This document shows, piece by piece, positions 14,583 to 25,257 of a stretch of 64,000 nt of DNA; the first letter of the stretch is position 1; each line of letters opens with the position of its first letter. Source of the stretch: Chitinimonas viridis (GTDB lineage: Bacteria; Pseudomonadota; Gammaproteobacteria; Burkholderiales; Chitinimonadaceae); the NCBI RefSeq assembly GCF_030409555.1, contig NZ_JAUFPU010000003.1:124001-188000 (forward strand), in the 5' to 3' direction. The notes under the pieces are model-generated. The model saw only the letters and a program-made list of their open reading frames with translations. It had not been told where the DNA came from and ran no database searches. A program made the position numbers and the translations under genes.

Positions 14583-15545
14583 ATGACATGGCGTGAAAGC
14601 CGGCGCGAATACGGCAGGCGCATGAATAGCGTCTTGGACTATATCGATCGTCATCTGGGGGAACCGCTGGATCTTGAGACAGTGGCCGTGGTGGCGCACT
14701 TTTCTCCCTATCATTTCCACCGGCTGTTTGCGGCGTGGATGGGCGAGACGCTGGGCGACTACCTTTGGCGCCGCCGCCTGGAGCGAGGCGCCTTGCTGCT
14801 GTGCAATGGCGATCAGGCCATTCTGGCGGTAGCGCTGTCGATAGGGTTTGGGTCGCCGGAGGCATTTACCCGGGCGTTCAAGGCGCGCTTTGGCTGCACA
14901 CCGACCAGTTGGCGCAAGGGGGCGGCGGAACGCGCGCAGGCCTTGCTGGACGAGATGCAGGCTCGGCGCGCGCAACAGATGCGCAAGCAGGATCAAGTGC
15001 AGCGCAAGCTCGATCAGGCTGGCCAGGGGGGAAATGGCGATGATGCGGACTCATTCAAAGCCTGGGAGGCCCAAATGCAAGTCCGCATCGTGCAACTATC
15101 TGCCTGCAAGATTGCTTATCAACGCTATATCGGCCCTTATGGCCCTGGCGTTAGCCGTTTCTGGGCGCAGACCTTTATTCCATGGCTGACGGCTGCAGGG
15201 CTGACCGGGCGATCGTGCTACGGCATAGGCCACGACGACCCCAGCGTCACTGCGCCGGACAAATGCCGCTACGACGCGGCTGTTGTGGTGCCGGACGGCT
15301 ATGTGGCCAGCGGCAGCGCCGTGCTGTCCAGTCTGCCTGGTGGCTGCTATGCCGTGGCCAGGGTCGAGGGCACCGGGGCCGATATCGGCGATGCTTGGCT
15401 GACCTTGCTGCGTGACTGGCTGCCATCCAGCGGCATGCAGTGCGACAACAGACCCTGTTTCGAGCACTATCCGGCCGATGCCCAATACGACCCGGAGACG
15501 CAGGTGTTCAACTGCGAGCTGTGTTTGCCGGTACGGCCGGCTTAG
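14583..15545 (+). CDS. AraC-family regulator with GyrI-like effector-binding domain
   Basis: The protein is 320 residues. The N-terminal 110 residues are a double AraC HTH ('RRMNSVLDYIDRHLGEPLDLETVAVVAHFSPYHFHRLFAAWMGETLGDYLWRRRLERGALLL' then 'AVALSIGFGSPEAFTRAFKARFGCTPTSWR'). A charged linker leads to a GyrI/SbmC-like domain (about 160-318; 'YIGPYGPGVSRFW', 'YDAAVVVPDG', 'GGCYAVARVEGT', 'YDPETQVFNCELCLPV'). This is the Rob/RobA-like architecture in which the C-terminal domain binds small, often cationic, compounds. A purine-rich GGAGGGCAGG precedes the ATG. Its target genes are unknown. Confidence 0.85.
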   Translation: MTWRESRREYGRRMNSVLDYIDRHLGEPLDLETVAVVAHFSPYHFHRLFAAWMGETLGDYLWRRRLERGALLLCNGDQAILAVALSIGFGSPEAFTRAFKARFGCTPTSWRKGAAERAQALLDEMQARRAQQMRKQDQVQRKLDQAGQGGNGDDADSFKAWEAQMQVRIVQLSACKIAYQRYIGPYGPGVSRFWAQTFIPWLTAAGLTGRSCYGIGHDDPSVTAPDKCRYDAAVVVPDGYVASGSAVLSSLPGGCYAVARVEGTGADIGDAWLTLLRDWLPSSGMQCDNRPCFEHYPADAQYDPETQVFNCELCLPVRPA

Positions 15546-15591
15546 TCCGAACGGCGGGCGCTGCCGTCGACGGTGCCGGCAGCAAGCATAC

Positions 15592-16242
15592 TCAGGCCCG
15601 GCGCCGCAGGACGACATGCGTGGCCTTCTCTGACGGGACGAACTCAACGCATTCGTATCCTCGGGCCCGCAAGTCCAACCCTGCGAACAGCGCGGCGCCC
15701 TCGCCTAGCAGGATAGGCGAGATGGCAATGTGCAACTCATCTATCAGGCCCTCGCGAAGGTATTGCTGGATGGTGTCGGCCCCGCCGCCGATGCGCACGT
15801 CCTTGCCGGCTGCGGCTACACGAGCCTGGGCTAGCGCTTCGTGTATGCCGCCTGTGATGAAGTGGAAGGTCGTGCCGCCTTCCATCTCGATGGGGGCGCG
15901 AGCATGGTGGGTCAAGATGAATACCGGGACGTGATACGGCGGACTATCTCCCCACCAGCCTTGCCAGCTGGTGTCTGGCCAAGCGCCCCGGATGGGGCCG
16001 AACATATTCCGCCCAAGTATCCAGGCACCGACATTCTGGAAGCCTCGGGCGGCGAAATCATCGTCCACCCCGGTCGTACCGCCGTCCTTGCCGAACAGGG
16101 CACACTGTATGGTGCGGGTGGGGAATAGCCACTGGTGCAGCTCTGCCCCACCCACGCCGAGCGGGTTGTTGATGTCTTGATCGGGCCCCGCGCCGTATCC
16201 GTCGAGTGAGATGGTGAAGCTCTCAACGCGAACTCGTGTCAT
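15592..16242 (-). CDS. Dihydrofolate reductase/RibD C-terminal-like reductase
   Basis: The product is 216 residues. 'VRVESFTISLDGYGAGPDQDINNPLG', 'WILGRNMFGPIRGAW', 'PVFILTHHARAP', 'VRIGGGADTIQQYLREGLIDELHIAISPILLGEGAALF' match the RibD_C/YyaP-YwjB group of DHFR-fold, NADPH-dependent proteins of unknown substrate. The ATG at 16242 follows GGAGG at an 8-nt spacing. The open frame extends 43 codons further upstream over the dispersed repeat and is not coding there. It is convergent with the AraC-GyrI gene (46-nt gap). Confidence 0.85.
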   Translation of the reverse strand: MTRVRVESFTISLDGYGAGPDQDINNPLGVGGAELHQWLFPTRTIQCALFGKDGGTTGVDDDFAARGFQNVGAWILGRNMFGPIRGAWPDTSWQGWWGDSPPYHVPVFILTHHARAPIEMEGGTTFHFITGGIHEALAQARVAAAGKDVRIGGGADTIQQYLREGLIDELHIAISPILLGEGAALFAGLDLRARGYECVEFVPSEKATHVVLRRRA

Positions 16243-16263
16243 GTTTTGCCTCCATTTTGTGCC

Positions 16264-16302
16264 ACTAACAAAATACTTCCGGCGTCGTTGTGCGGGTTTG
16301 CC
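16264..16302 (+). repeat. Dispersed repeat, copy E (partial, diverged)
   Basis: ACTAACAAAATACTTCCGGC followed by GTCGTTGTGCGGGTTTGCC is the left part of the repeat family also found at 25531, 40053, 48215 and 52372. Here it lies between divergent genes, and the right part is not recognisable. Confidence 0.5.
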
Positions 16303-16516
16303 ATACCCATAAAAATTGCTGGTGCGCGCACCCAGCCAGAACTTTAGGATAAAGCTTTGCTGCTGCTGCACAGTTCGCTAAGAAGCCGCAATTCAGTATG
16401 GGCTGATGCAGGCACCAAAGTGCCATCGGGTCTGAAGGTGGGGGAGGCCATGGGTCGTAATCCTGCGCAACTTGGCCTTAAATGAGCAAGGTGATCAGCT
16501 GACAGAGGCCGCCTGC

Positions 16517-18064
16517 ATGTACGAGCGATTGAAGGTACTGGTTGTCGATGACCAGGAAACGATGCGCAAGGTGACGGCTGCGCAGTTGGCATCGATTGGC
16601 ATTGAGCATGCCGAACTCGCCCGCGATGGAATCGAGGCGCTCAGGTTCCTTCAAGCCAAACGCTTCGATGTCGTGGTGTCCGACTGGAATATGCCTGGCA
16701 TGTCCGGCATCGATCTACTTCGGGCGATGCGCCACGATGCCAAACTGGCGAGTATCCCCTTCGTACTGATTACCGCAGAAGCAGCGCGTAGCCGTATCGA
16801 GGAAGCGGTCGCGCTGGGCATCAGCGACCTATTGGTTAAGCCGTACACGGCGAACCGGCTGCTACAGGGTATCAAGCGAGCGCTTCGGGTTCGCGCGCGC
16901 CATGAGGCCGGCGCATCGGCAGCAGGGCAGATACCAGCGGGCCGCATCCTGCCTGCTACGACAGCACCAGAGCAAGCCACTGTGCTGCTGGTCGACGACA
17001 CACCGGACAATCTGCACCTGCTCGCAGAGATATTCAAAGGGGCCTATCGTGTCCGTGCTGCCCATCACGGCCAGAAGGCGCTGGATATCTGCTGCTCGGA
17101 CAACCCTCCCGACCTGGTGTTGCTGGATGTGATGATGCCGGGCATAGATGGCTTCGAGGTGGCGCGACGGATGCGTGAGCATCCGAATGCGGAGGGCATA
17201 CCCATCATCTTTGTCACTGCGCTGACCGATGAAAGTTCGAAGCTGAAGGGTATGGAGCTAGGCGCCGTCGATTTCATCAGCAAGCCGCTCGATCCCATAC
17301 AGCTCAAGTTGCGTGTGGACAATTTCATGCGTTATGTCGAGCTGCGCAAGCAGTTGCAGGCGGACTACGACAACCTTCTGGAAACGGCCCGCCTGCGCGA
17401 TGACATGGATGCGATGATGCGTCACGACATCAAGGGGCCGTTGGCGGGGGCGATGGCGACGCTGCAATTGCTGCTGGACGATTCCGACACCACGCGCCGG
17501 CAATCGGAACAACTGAGACTGGCCGAGCATGCGATGCTGCAGGTGATGGACATGATCAACCTGTCCACCGAGTTGCTCAAGATTGAAACCGGTCGCTTCT
17601 CGCTCCAGGCCCAGCCGTTGCCCATAGGGGATATGCTGCGCCGGGTGGTCGAGATGGTGCGGACGACTTTCGCCTCCAAGCAGCTGGTTGTCGCAGTCGA
17701 TGCGGATGCTGACGTGGGCAGCGAGGCGCCACAGGTGGCAGGGGATGCCATGTTGACCTACTCCTTGCTACACAACCTGCTCAAGAATGCCTGCGAGGCT
17801 GCTCCTATCGGTAGCCGTGTCACCGCCTCATTGATCGCCGGGAGTCCAGTGAGCATTTCCATCCGCAACCGGGGCGCGGTGCCAGCAGAAATTCGGGAAC
17901 GCTTGTTCCAGAAGCATGTTACCTACGGCAAGCCGAATGGGTCTGGCTTGGGCACCTATTCTGCCAAGCTGCTGGCCAACGCCCAGGGTGGGGATGTGAC
18001 TTTCGCGGTGTCGGACGAGGATGACACCAGCACTTTCGTGGTCCTGTTGCCTGAAAGCCCCTGA
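16517..18064 (+). CDS. REC-REC-histidine kinase signalling protein
   Basis: The protein is 515 residues. The first receiver is at 1-130 (phospho-acceptor Asp56 in 'VVVSDWNMPG', 'LLVKPY'). The second is at about 150-270 (Asp204 in 'LVLLDVMMPG', 'ISKPLD'). A dimerisation helix has His303 in 'MMRHDIKGPL', and a HATPase ends 'LLHNLLKNACEAA' and 'GSGLGTYSAKLLANAQGG'. No sensor or membrane segment is present, so input must come through the receivers. That suggests an internal node of a phosphorelay with the hybrid kinase encoded convergently next door. Start at ATG 16517 with AGAGG 9 nt upstream. Confidence 0.85.
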   Translation: MYERLKVLVVDDQETMRKVTAAQLASIGIEHAELARDGIEALRFLQAKRFDVVVSDWNMPGMSGIDLLRAMRHDAKLASIPFVLITAEAARSRIEEAVALGISDLLVKPYTANRLLQGIKRALRVRARHEAGASAAGQIPAGRILPATTAPEQATVLLVDDTPDNLHLLAEIFKGAYRVRAAHHGQKALDICCSDNPPDLVLLDVMMPGIDGFEVARRMREHPNAEGIPIIFVTALTDESSKLKGMELGAVDFISKPLDPIQLKLRVDNFMRYVELRKQLQADYDNLLETARLRDDMDAMMRHDIKGPLAGAMATLQLLLDDSDTTRRQSEQLRLAEHAMLQVMDMINLSTELLKIETGRFSLQAQPLPIGDMLRRVVEMVRTTFASKQLVVAVDADADVGSEAPQVAGDAMLTYSLLHNLLKNACEAAPIGSRVTASLIAGSPVSISIRNRGAVPAEIRERLFQKHVTYGKPNGSGLGTYSAKLLANAQGGDVTFAVSDEDDTSTFVVLLPESP

Positions 18065-18073
18065 AGTCCGGCC

Positions 18074-21000
18074 TTATCCGGCAAAGGGGATCGCGTTGAG
18101 TAGTTCGAGCGCCTCGTCGAAATCAAACATCTCGACCTTGCCGATCACTGCGCGTAGTTGGGCGCCTGCCGGGCTTTTTGCCACCAGGGCCTCCAGCTCA
18201 CTCAGCAGGTCGAGCGCGCTGGTATCGCTGTCGGCCAACAGTTGCTTGAGTTTCTCCACGCGTTGATGGACCTGGTCTGGCGGCGCGGTCGTGACAGTCG
18301 TTGTCGCGTCCTTGGCTTGTTCGATCTGCGATATACCCTTCAATACCGTCGCCAGGGCCTGTTCTGTTGCCGTGATGAGCGGTGCCAGCCGAGCCTGCTC
18401 CCATCCTTGCTTGCAGGCGGTTTCCAGTTCGGCCGCGGCTGCCGCAAGCGCCATGGCGCCAATATTGCCTGCGGTGCCGCGTAGTGTGTGGGCTACCCTG
18501 GCCGCTGCTGTCTGGTCGTGTGCCAGCAGGGCGTCGCGCATGGCCTGCGGGAAGCCATGCTGCGATGCCTGGAACTTGAGCAGCATGCGTTGGTAGAGCG
18601 CCGGCTTGCCCATGCTGGTGGCCAGGCCAGCCGCCTGGTCGATGCCAGGCAGCGGTGGGAGCGCAGCCGTTAGGCCTAGCTGCTGGGCGACCGGTAATGC
18701 CGCTTGCGGCGATGCAGGGCGTATCCACTTTGCCATGGTGGCAAACATTGTTGCCACATGCAGCGGCTTGGGGATGTGGTCGTTCATACCACTGGTGATG
18801 GCAAGCTCCCTATCCCCTGCCATGGCATTGGCGGTCATGGCGATGATGGGCAGCTGTGCGAACCGGGGTTGAGCGCGGATGGCGCGGGTGGCGGTGTAGC
18901 CGTCCATGATGGGCATCTGGCAGTCCATCAGTACGCCGTCGTAAGCGTCGTCCTTGGCGAGGAGGGCAAGCGCTTCCTGGCCGTTGTTGGCAATGGCGTA
19001 TCCGATCCCGGCCTGGGTTAGCAGCTCGCTCGCCAACTCCTGGTTCATATCATTGTCTTCAACCAGCAGGACTCGGGCGCCGGCCAGTCTGGCCATGTCG
19101 GTGGTGCTCTGGTCATCGCGCTCTGCTGAACGGGTCTCGACCATCTGGCCTTTCCCCAATGCCTCGCCTATGGCCTCAAGCAGGGTGGACGGCGTCACCG
19201 GCTTGGTCAGTACCGAAGATAGTTGCACCTGTTTGCGGGTCGCTTCCTCCTGTGCTTCGTCCCTGCCGAAGGCGGTCACCATGATGACGGAGGGCACCTT
19301 GCCGACGGTGTTGGCATGCATCTGCAGCACGGTTTCCAGACCATCCATGCCGGGCATCTTCCAGTCCATCAGTACAAGGTCGTAGCACAGATCCTTGCGC
19401 TCGGCTTCTGCCAACTGGTGCAAGGCGGCGGCTCCTCCGCTGGCTACATCGACTTCCAGCCCAAAGCTGCGGGCCATGGTCGAGAGAATCTCGCGTGCGC
19501 TGGTATTGTCATCCACCACCAGGATGCGTAGGCCTAACAATTCCTCTGCCTTGAACATGCGTCGCGGTGCGATGGTGTGCTGAAGGCCGAACCGTGCGAT
19601 GAAGTGGAAGGTTGAGCCCTTGCCGGGTTCGCTTTCTGCCCAGATGCGCCCATCCATCAATTCGACCAGGCGTTTGGATATGGCCAGGCCCAGGCCCGTG
19701 CCACCGTACTTGCGCGTGGTTGAGCTGTCGGCCTGGCTGAATGACTGAAACATGCGGCCGCACTGCTCAGGTGTCATGCCTATGCCGGTATCGCGTACCC
19801 AGAAGTGCAGCTCTACCGAATCGGCTGTTACCGCCAATGGTTTGATGCCGACCACGATTTCGCCGTGCTCGGTAAACTTGGCCGCGTTGTTGCCGAGGTT
19901 GATCAGTATCTGTCCCAGGCGCAGCGGGTCGCCTATCAGTGCGGTCGGTATGTCTGGCGGTGTATCGAACAGCAGCTCAAGGCCTTTTTCCTCGGCTTTG
20001 AGGCCTATCATGCTGGCGAAGTTGTCCATGACGTCTTCAAGCCGGAAATCCACCCGCTCGACCGTCATCTTGCCGGCCTCTATCTTCGAGAAGTCGAGGA
20101 TGTCGTTGATGATGCCCAACAGATTTTCGGCCGACCGGTTGACCTTCTCGATGTAGTTGCGCTGTTTCTTGTCGAGCTCAGTGCGCAAGGCCAGATGGCT
20201 CATGCCAATGATGGCATTCATCGGCGTACGGATTTCATGGCTCATGTTTGCCAGGAAATCGCTCTTGGCTCGCGTTGCATTTTCTGCCGCCTCCTTGGCG
20301 AGGCGTAGTTCGGTCACGTCGAAGAACCAGGCGAGTACACAGGGGCCGCCACCGTATGTAATCTGGGAGAAGGAGCCCGATACCCAGAAGGGCTGGCCAT
20401 CGCGTGTCTTCATGGCCAGCGGCATGTTGATGATGTTCTCGCCCAAGGCCATCTTTTCGCTGATCAGCCTGAAATCCTCAGGGTCCTGGTAGTACACGCT
20501 CGGGGCCATGCCCACGATGTCGTCGGGCGCTTCATGCAGCATGTCCGCAAGAGCTTTGTTGGCATACACCACGGTATGCGTCGATTGGGCTGCTACCCGC
20601 ACGGCGATCGGGCTGGTATCCAGCATCGTGCGTATCTGTCGTTCGCTGTTGAGGATGGCCTGCTCGGAGGCGCGCTGTTGAGTGATGTCCTGATAGGCGC
20701 CATACATGTACTGGATAGCCCCGTCCTCACCTCGCACCAGCTTGCCCGCTGCATGTACCCAGATAACCTGGCCGTCCAGCGGTCGCTTGTAGGCGTAGAT
20801 GGCGTCGTAGCTGTCGTACTTGCCGTCCAGGGCGCCCTGGTAGCGTTCCAGGGTGTTCTGTGCGGCAACAGGATCGGCTTCGAGCAGGCGCTCGAACCAT
20901 TCAGTCTGCAGATGGTAGCGGCCATCGGGCTTGATCGGCTCGCCCAGTATCTGGGCGGCCCTTTCTGACTGGTAGTAGTGCTCGGGGTCGCTGTAGTCTA

Positions 21001-22867
21001 CGTGCCAATATCCGCTGCCGGTCAGTTCCAGCGCGACATCGGACAGGAAGTTGACGCGCCACATGGCTTCCTGCAAGCGCTTGCGTTCGGTGATGTCGCG
21101 GATCGAGGCACACACGCACCTCCCCCGGTCGCCCAGTGCCGGTAGCGGCGCCAGGCCGATCTCGACGGAAAACGTGCTGCCATCCTTGCGCACGCCTAGC
21201 AGGTCATTGGCGCCGCCGCCCATATTGCGCGTCTTGCCTTCGGTCATGAAGCCCTTACGCAGCTCCCCGTGGTGCGGTCTAACCGAGGCGGGCACCAGGT
21301 GCTCAACCGTCAGGCCGACCATTTCGCCTGGCTGGTAGCCGAACAGTTTATCCAGCTGCGTATTGGCAAGAATGATTCTGCCGATTTCGTCCACCACCAG
21401 CATGCCGTCGGGTGCGGATTCGACGATGCCGCGGAACCAGGCTTCGGTGTCCTTCAAGGCTGCCTGTTGCGCCTCCAGTTCGACAGCCTGTTCTTCCATG
21501 CGTGCTGCCTGGGCCTCCATCGCATCGGCTTGCAGTTGCGTTTGTTCCAGTAGCCGTTGTACGGCCAGCGAGCGATCCAGTATTTCCATGCTGATGGCGA
21601 GGCGAGGCAGCACCTGCTCAAGCAGGGATCTGGCGGTGTTGCTCGGCGAGTCGTAGCAGGCCAGCTCCATCGCGCCCGTCAGCTTGTCGCCACTCAGCAG
21701 GGGTATCACCATGATGTCACTGGGGACGATCTCCCCGAGGGTGGAGCGGATGCGCCATTCGCCATCGGCGCCTTGCTGCACCGATCTGGGCAATTTGTCC
21801 TTGGCGCACTGCCCCAGCAAGCCCATGCCGAGCGCGATTTCGCTGTCCACTGTGCGGTCGCTGCTGATGGCATAGCTGCTGGCCAGGACGAGCGTGGCGC
21901 GAGCTTCGTCCCAGCGGTAGATAAGCCCCTGCCCGACGTTGAGCAAGGGCGCCAGGTATTTGAAGAAGCGTGACGCCAGCTCGGCTGGTGAATCGGCCTG
22001 CTGCAGCGCCGCCTGGATCATGGATTCCTGGGATTTGATCCAGCGCTGGGCTTCCAGCTGGATGGACTCTGCCTGAAGCGCGGCGATGGCGCGTGCCAGG
22101 TCTCCGGTTTCGTTCTGGAAGTCTGTGTGCGGAATCGTGAGCTGGAGCTTGCCGGCGGCCAATTGCTCGACCGCATTGCGGACTCGGTTGATAGGTCGCC
22201 GGATGGACAGGCTGATGAGCCAGGCGAAGGCCAGGGCCAAGCCGAGTCCGCCCAGCAGTAGGGCGTAAGTGAGGGTGTTGTTGGTCGTGGCCGTGCCATG
22301 GAAGGCCTGTGTCGTATCGCGGACGGTGGATTCCTTCACGGCAACGATTTCATCCAGCAACTGATCTGCGCTGCGGCCGAGCTGCTTGAAGGCGACGCTC
22401 TCGACCAGCGAGACGGCCTCGTCGGGAAGGCCCTGCTTGGCGAGACCCACAGCGTCTGAGGTGGTGCGCAGCATGCGGGCAAGCAATACTTCGAACTGGG
22501 TCAATCGCTCCATGTTCTGTGACTTGAACAGGGTAGGGCGGATAAGCTGTATCGCTTGCTGGATGCGCTGGTGGGCCTCGTCCATCTCGTGCAGGGCTTC
22601 GTCGCGCTCGCCGTCCGACTCTGCTCCGACGGCGCGATGGGCTGCCAGCACCATACGGGAGAAATGGATGCGGGCCTCCTGCACCCTGGCTATGCCTATG
22701 ACGCCCTCTTCATGCAACTGGTACAGGTCGCGATTGAGATCACGCTGGGTTTCCAGGCTTTGGAGGCCCAGCGCAAGCGACAGCAGCAAGAGCGAGATGA
22801 AACCGACGATCAGCTTGTGGTGGAGCGGTAGGCGCTCCAGCAACTGCAACGGTGAACGCATGGGCAC
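18074..22867 (-). CDS. Large hybrid sensor histidine kinase with GAF, three PAS, two REC and HPt domains
   Basis: The protein is 1597 residues. It has two membrane helices (about 18-38 and 200-222) enclosing a periplasmic four-helix domain, then HAMP and GAF (about 280-440), three PAS domains (about 475-860), HisKA with His877 ('[18 protein letters not shown]'), and HATPase. Receivers follow with Asp1168 ('[12 protein letters not shown]') and Asp1315 ('[13 protein letters not shown]'). The HPt has His1460 ('[11 protein letters not shown]'). All relay residues are present, so it can run the full His-Asp-His relay. The short C-terminal tail after the HPt resembles a second small helical domain. 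It lies 29 nt downstream of the HD-GYP gene and is probably co-transcribed. Confidence 0.9.
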   Translation of the reverse strand: MPMRSPLQLLERLPLHHKLIVGFISLLLLSLALGLQSLETQRDLNRDLYQLHEEGVIGIARVQEARIHFSRMVLAAHRAVGAESDGERDEALHEMDEAHQRIQQAIQLIRPTLFKSQNMERLTQFEVLLARMLRTTSDAVGLAKQGLPDEAVSLVESVAFKQLGRSADQLLDEIVAVKESTVRDTTQAFHGTATTNNTLTYALLLGGLGLALAFAWLISLSIRRPINRVRNAVEQLAAGKLQLTIPHTDFQNETGDLARAIAALQAESIQLEAQRWIKSQESMIQAALQQADSPAELASRFFKYLAPLLNVGQGLIYRWDEARATLVLASSYAISSDRTVDSEIALGMGLLGQCAKDKLPRSVQQGADGEWRIRSTLGEIVPSDIMVIPLLSGDKLTGAMELACYDSPSNTARSLLEQVLPRLAISMEILDRSLAVQRLLEQTQLQADAMEAQAARMEEQAVELEAQQAALKDTEAWFRGIVESAPDGMLVVDEIGRIILANTQLDKLFGYQPGEMVGLTVEHLVPASVRPHHGELRKGFMTEGKTRNMGGGANDLLGVRKDGSTFSVEIGLAPLPALGDRGRCVCASIRDITERKRLQEAMWRVNFLSDVALELTGSGYWHVDYSDPEHYYQSERAAQILGEPIKPDGRYHLQTEWFERLLEADPVAAQNTLERYQGALDGKYDSYDAIYAYKRPLDGQVIWVHAAGKLVRGEDGAIQYMYGAYQDITQQRASEQAILNSERQIRTMLDTSPIAVRVAAQSTHTVVYANKALADMLHEAPDDIVGMAPSVYYQDPEDFRLISEKMALGENIINMPLAMKTRDGQPFWVSGSFSQITYGGGPCVLAWFFDVTELRLAKEAAENATRAKSDFLANMSHEIRTPMNAIIGMSHLALRTELDKKQRNYIEKVNRSAENLLGIINDILDFSKIEAGKMTVERVDFRLEDVMDNFASMIGLKAEEKGLELLFDTPPDIPTALIGDPLRLGQILINLGNNAAKFTEHGEIVVGIKPLAVTADSVELHFWVRDTGIGMTPEQCGRMFQSFSQADSSTTRKYGGTGLGLAISKRLVELMDGRIWAESEPGKGSTFHFIARFGLQHTIAPRRMFKAEELLGLRILVVDDNTSAREILSTMARSFGLEVDVASGGAAALHQLAEAERKDLCYDLVLMDWKMPGMDGLETVLQMHANTVGKVPSVIMVTAFGRDEAQEEATRKQVQLSSVLTKPVTPSTLLEAIGEALGKGQMVETRSAERDDQSTTDMARLAGARVLLVEDNDMNQELASELLTQAGIGYAIANNGQEALALLAKDDAYDGVLMDCQMPIMDGYTATRAIRAQPRFAQLPIIAMTANAMAGDRELAITSGMNDHIPKPLHVATMFATMAKWIRPASPQAALPVAQQLGLTAALPPLPGIDQAAGLATSMGKPALYQRMLLKFQASQHGFPQAMRDALLAHDQTAAARVAHTLRGTAGNIGAMALAAAAAELETACKQGWEQARLAPLITATEQALATVLKGISQIEQAKDATTTVTTAPPDQVHQRVEKLKQLLADSDTSALDLLSELEALVAKSPAGAQLRAVIGKVEMFDFDEALELLNAIPFAG

Positions 22868-22896
22868 TCCAAATGGCCGGCGGGTAGGTGCGAGGT

Positions 22897-24060
22897 TCAG
22901 GGTGTACCTGTGATGTACTGCAGGGCGACCGCCTTTTGTGCCATGTCATGGTCTGAATCGGCAAACTGCGTGGCTATGACCTGGAAGCGGTCGGCGCACG
23001 CCAGGAAGGCATCGCAGATGTCGGGGTCGAAATGGGTGCCCCTGCCCTCCCTGATGATGGCCAAGGCAGCTTCGTGCGACATGCCGTCCTTGTAGACCCG
23101 GCGGCTGATCAGGGCGTCATAGACGTCGGCCACTGCCATCAAGCGCGCCGAAATGGGGATGTCGTCACCTGCCTTGCCTTCGGGGTAGCCCGAGCCATCC
23201 CATTTTTCCTGGTGACCGTAGGCAATCTCTTTGGCCAGGCACAAGAAGTCCACATCCATGCCCAATTGCTGCTCGGCATGCGCGATGGCATCGCGGCCCA
23301 GGGTGGTGTGGGTCTTCATGATGTCGAACTCTTCGGGCGTGAAGCGGCCGGGTTTGAGCAGAATGCGGTCGGGGATGCCGATCTTGCCGATATCGTGCAG
23401 TGGCGCTGACTTGAAGATCAGCTTGATCGTCTCGTCGTCCAGGAAATGGCGGAACCGAGGGTGCTCGCGCAAGTGCTCGGCCAGCACTTTCACGTAATGC
23501 TGGGTACGACGGATATGGTTGCCTGTCTCGTTGTCGCGTGTTTCGGCCAGTGAGGCCATGGCGTGTATGGTGACGTCTTGAATGGCCGTCACTTCCTTGG
23601 TGCGCCGCAAGACCTCCTGTTCAAGGTAGTCGTTCTGATCCTTGAGGAAATCGGCTGCTGCCTTGACCTTGAGCTGGGTTTCGACGCGGGCGAGCACGAT
23701 AGGTGGGCAGATCGGCTTGGTAATGTAGTCTGCGGCGCCCATCTGCAGGCCCAGCGTTTCATCGGCGGTGGAGGCCATGGCGGTGAGGAAGATGATGGGA
23801 ATATCCCTGGTCCTGGGCTCGGCTTTCAGCACCTGGGCAACCTCATGCCCGGACATGTCGGGCATCATGATGTCGAGCAGGATCAGGTCGGGCAGTGGGT
23901 CGGCCTGGGCGATGCGTAAGGCCTTTTCGCCATTGTTGGCTGCCTTGATGACGTACCGGTTGTTCTCCTTCAGGAGGTTAGACATCAGCAGGAGGTTGTC
24001 CGGCGTGTCGTCGACTATGAGGATGGTCGGTTTGCGGGTGAAGTCGAGCGTGAGCTCCAT
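22897..24060 (-). CDS. Response regulator with HD-GYP c-di-GMP phosphodiesterase domain
   Basis: The protein is 387 residues. The receiver has Asp63 in '[13 protein letters not shown]' and 'YITKPI'. A coiled linker (135-165) leads to the HD-GYP domain with '[11 protein letters not shown]' (His222-Asp223) and '[11 protein letters not shown]' (GYP at 291-293). Such RpfG-like proteins hydrolyse cyclic di-GMP when phosphorylated. The ATG at 24060 follows GGAGG. It is the first gene of a two-gene operon with the large hybrid kinase, which is its likely phosphodonor. Confidence 0.9.
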   Translation of the reverse strand: MELTLDFTRKPTILIVDDTPDNLLLMSNLLKENNRYVIKAANNGEKALRIAQADPLPDLILLDIMMPDMSGHEVAQVLKAEPRTRDIPIIFLTAMASTADETLGLQMGAADYITKPICPPIVLARVETQLKVKAAADFLKDQNDYLEQEVLRRTKEVTAIQDVTIHAMASLAETRDNETGNHIRRTQHYVKVLAEHLREHPRFRHFLDDETIKLIFKSAPLHDIGKIGIPDRILLKPGRFTPEEFDIMKTHTTLGRDAIAHAEQQLGMDVDFLCLAKEIAYGHQEKWDGSGYPEGKAGDDIPISARLMAVADVYDALISRRVYKDGMSHEAALAIIREGRGTHFDPDICDAFLACADRFQVIATQFADSDHDMAQKAVALQYITGTP

Positions 24061-24282
24061 GATTTCCTCCTGGGCAGGCCGCGGCATAGATTAGGTATCG
24101 TTACGCTCGCTGGGCTCGATTAACGGTAGACCATCCGACGACCGCGTGTGGCTTGAAACACCTGCGGGTGGCGATGGTCCGCTGTGGCCCAAAGCCGTTG
24201 CTATTGACCCGCGCCTTTGCACGGGCATTTGCGCTGGTTGCATCGGGTTGGCTGTGGGGGTGCCGATTTGCGCGTAGGGGGC

Positions 24283-24331
24283 TTGACTCAGGTTTCCCTG
24301 GAAACTAATATTGATTTGTTTCCAGGGAAAC
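24283..24331 (+). promoter_or_regulatory. Promoter with two operators for the MarR-DUF1398 operon
   Basis: TTGACT (24283-24288), 17-nt spacer, TAATAT (24306-24311). One GTTTCC-NN-GGAAAC palindrome fills the spacer (24292-24305), and a second lies just downstream of the -10 (24318-24331). The MarR protein starting at 24337 is the likely repressor. Confidence 0.75.
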
Positions 24332-24336
24332 AATAT

Positions 24337-24804
24337 ATGAGCCTCGCACCTACATCGAATGTCAGTCCTCTCGAAGCGCACCTAGGGTTCTGGCTGCGCT
24401 ATGTTTCCAACCAGGTTTCCGGCCGTTTTGAGCAGCAGCTGGAAGCACAGGGCTTCACCGTCACGGAGTGGGTCGCCATGCGGACCTTGTTTGAGCGTGC
24501 GCATACCAGCCATGCCGAGCTGATCAGCGCGCTGGGGATGACCAAGGGCGCGGCCTCCAAGGTTGTCAGCAAACTCGAGCACAAGGGCATGGCGGTGCGC
24601 CAGGCGGCGGAGGGCAGTGCGCGTGAGCAGGTTCTGGCACTGACCGCGGCGGGTAGGGCGTTGCTACCGGTGTTGGCGGCCTTGGCGGATGAAAACGACA
24701 GGTTCTTCTTCGGGCATCTGGACGAGGCGCAGCGCGGTGAGCTGATGGCTTTGATGCAGGGCCTGGTTTGCCATCATCAGCTCAAAGTCGTCCCCATCAA
24801 GTAA
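24337..24804 (+). CDS. MarR-family transcriptional repressor
   Basis: The protein is 155 residues. The winged HTH lies in 'HAELISALGMTKGAASKVVSKLEHKGMAVRQ', and 'REQVLALTAAGRALL' is the wing and following helix. The flanking helices ('HLGFWLRYVSNQVSGRFEQQLEAQGFTVTEW') are the MarR dimer interface. The ATG at 24337 directly follows the double operator, and the frame upstream of it runs through the promoter and is not coding. It is followed after 18 nt by the DUF1398 gene. Autorepression is expected; the effector is unknown. Confidence 0.85.
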   Translation: MSLAPTSNVSPLEAHLGFWLRYVSNQVSGRFEQQLEAQGFTVTEWVAMRTLFERAHTSHAELISALGMTKGAASKVVSKLEHKGMAVRQAAEGSAREQVLALTAAGRALLPVLAALADENDRFFFGHLDEAQRGELMALMQGLVCHHQLKVVPIK

Positions 24805-24822
24805 GCAGCAAGGAGAAGCACC

Positions 24823-25218
24823 ATGGATAACGCGGTCGCAAGCGTCATACGCGATACGGCTGCCGCCTCGAATGAGGGGCGCATGCATTTTGGCCAGGTC
24901 GTCGGCGCTTTGCTGGGGGCGGGTATTGAATCGTATAGCGTGGACTATCGAGCTCGCCGTACGACCTACTACCTGCCCACAGGTGAAACACTGACGGTGG
25001 ATCACCCCGACGTGGATGTCACCATCGGGCAGGACTTCTCGGCTGAGGGGATCAAGGCGGCTATTCTTGGTGCCCAGCGTGGGGAGCTGATGTATCCGCA
25101 ATTCAAGCACCTGTCGCAACTGGCGGGCTGCATAGGCTATACCGTTTGGCTGATAGGCCGACATGTCAGCTACTTCGGCCGCCGTGGCGAAGTGCACATA
25201 GAGCCGTTTCCCAACTGA
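24823..25218 (+). CDS. DUF1398 family protein
   Basis: The product is 131 residues ('MHFGQVVGALLGAGIESYSVDYRARRTTYYLPTGETL', 'FSAEGIKAAILGAQRGELMYPQFKHLSQLAGCIGYTVWLIGRHVSYFGRRGEVHIEPFP'). The 'G-V-YSVDY-YY-GE' and 'GC-GY-V-G-V-Y-GR-GE-H-E-FP' signature is that of DUF1398 (YbcV-like) proteins of unknown activity. AAGGAG stands 7 nt before the ATG. It is the second gene of the MarR-controlled operon, so its product is presumably needed only when the MarR ligand is present. Confidence 0.8.
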   Translation: MDNAVASVIRDTAAASNEGRMHFGQVVGALLGAGIESYSVDYRARRTTYYLPTGETLTVDHPDVDVTIGQDFSAEGIKAAILGAQRGELMYPQFKHLSQLAGCIGYTVWLIGRHVSYFGRRGEVHIEPFPN

Positions 25219-25257
25219 GCGGGGCATCCGCTCGAGAGCGCGATGCCCCGGCAGGAT

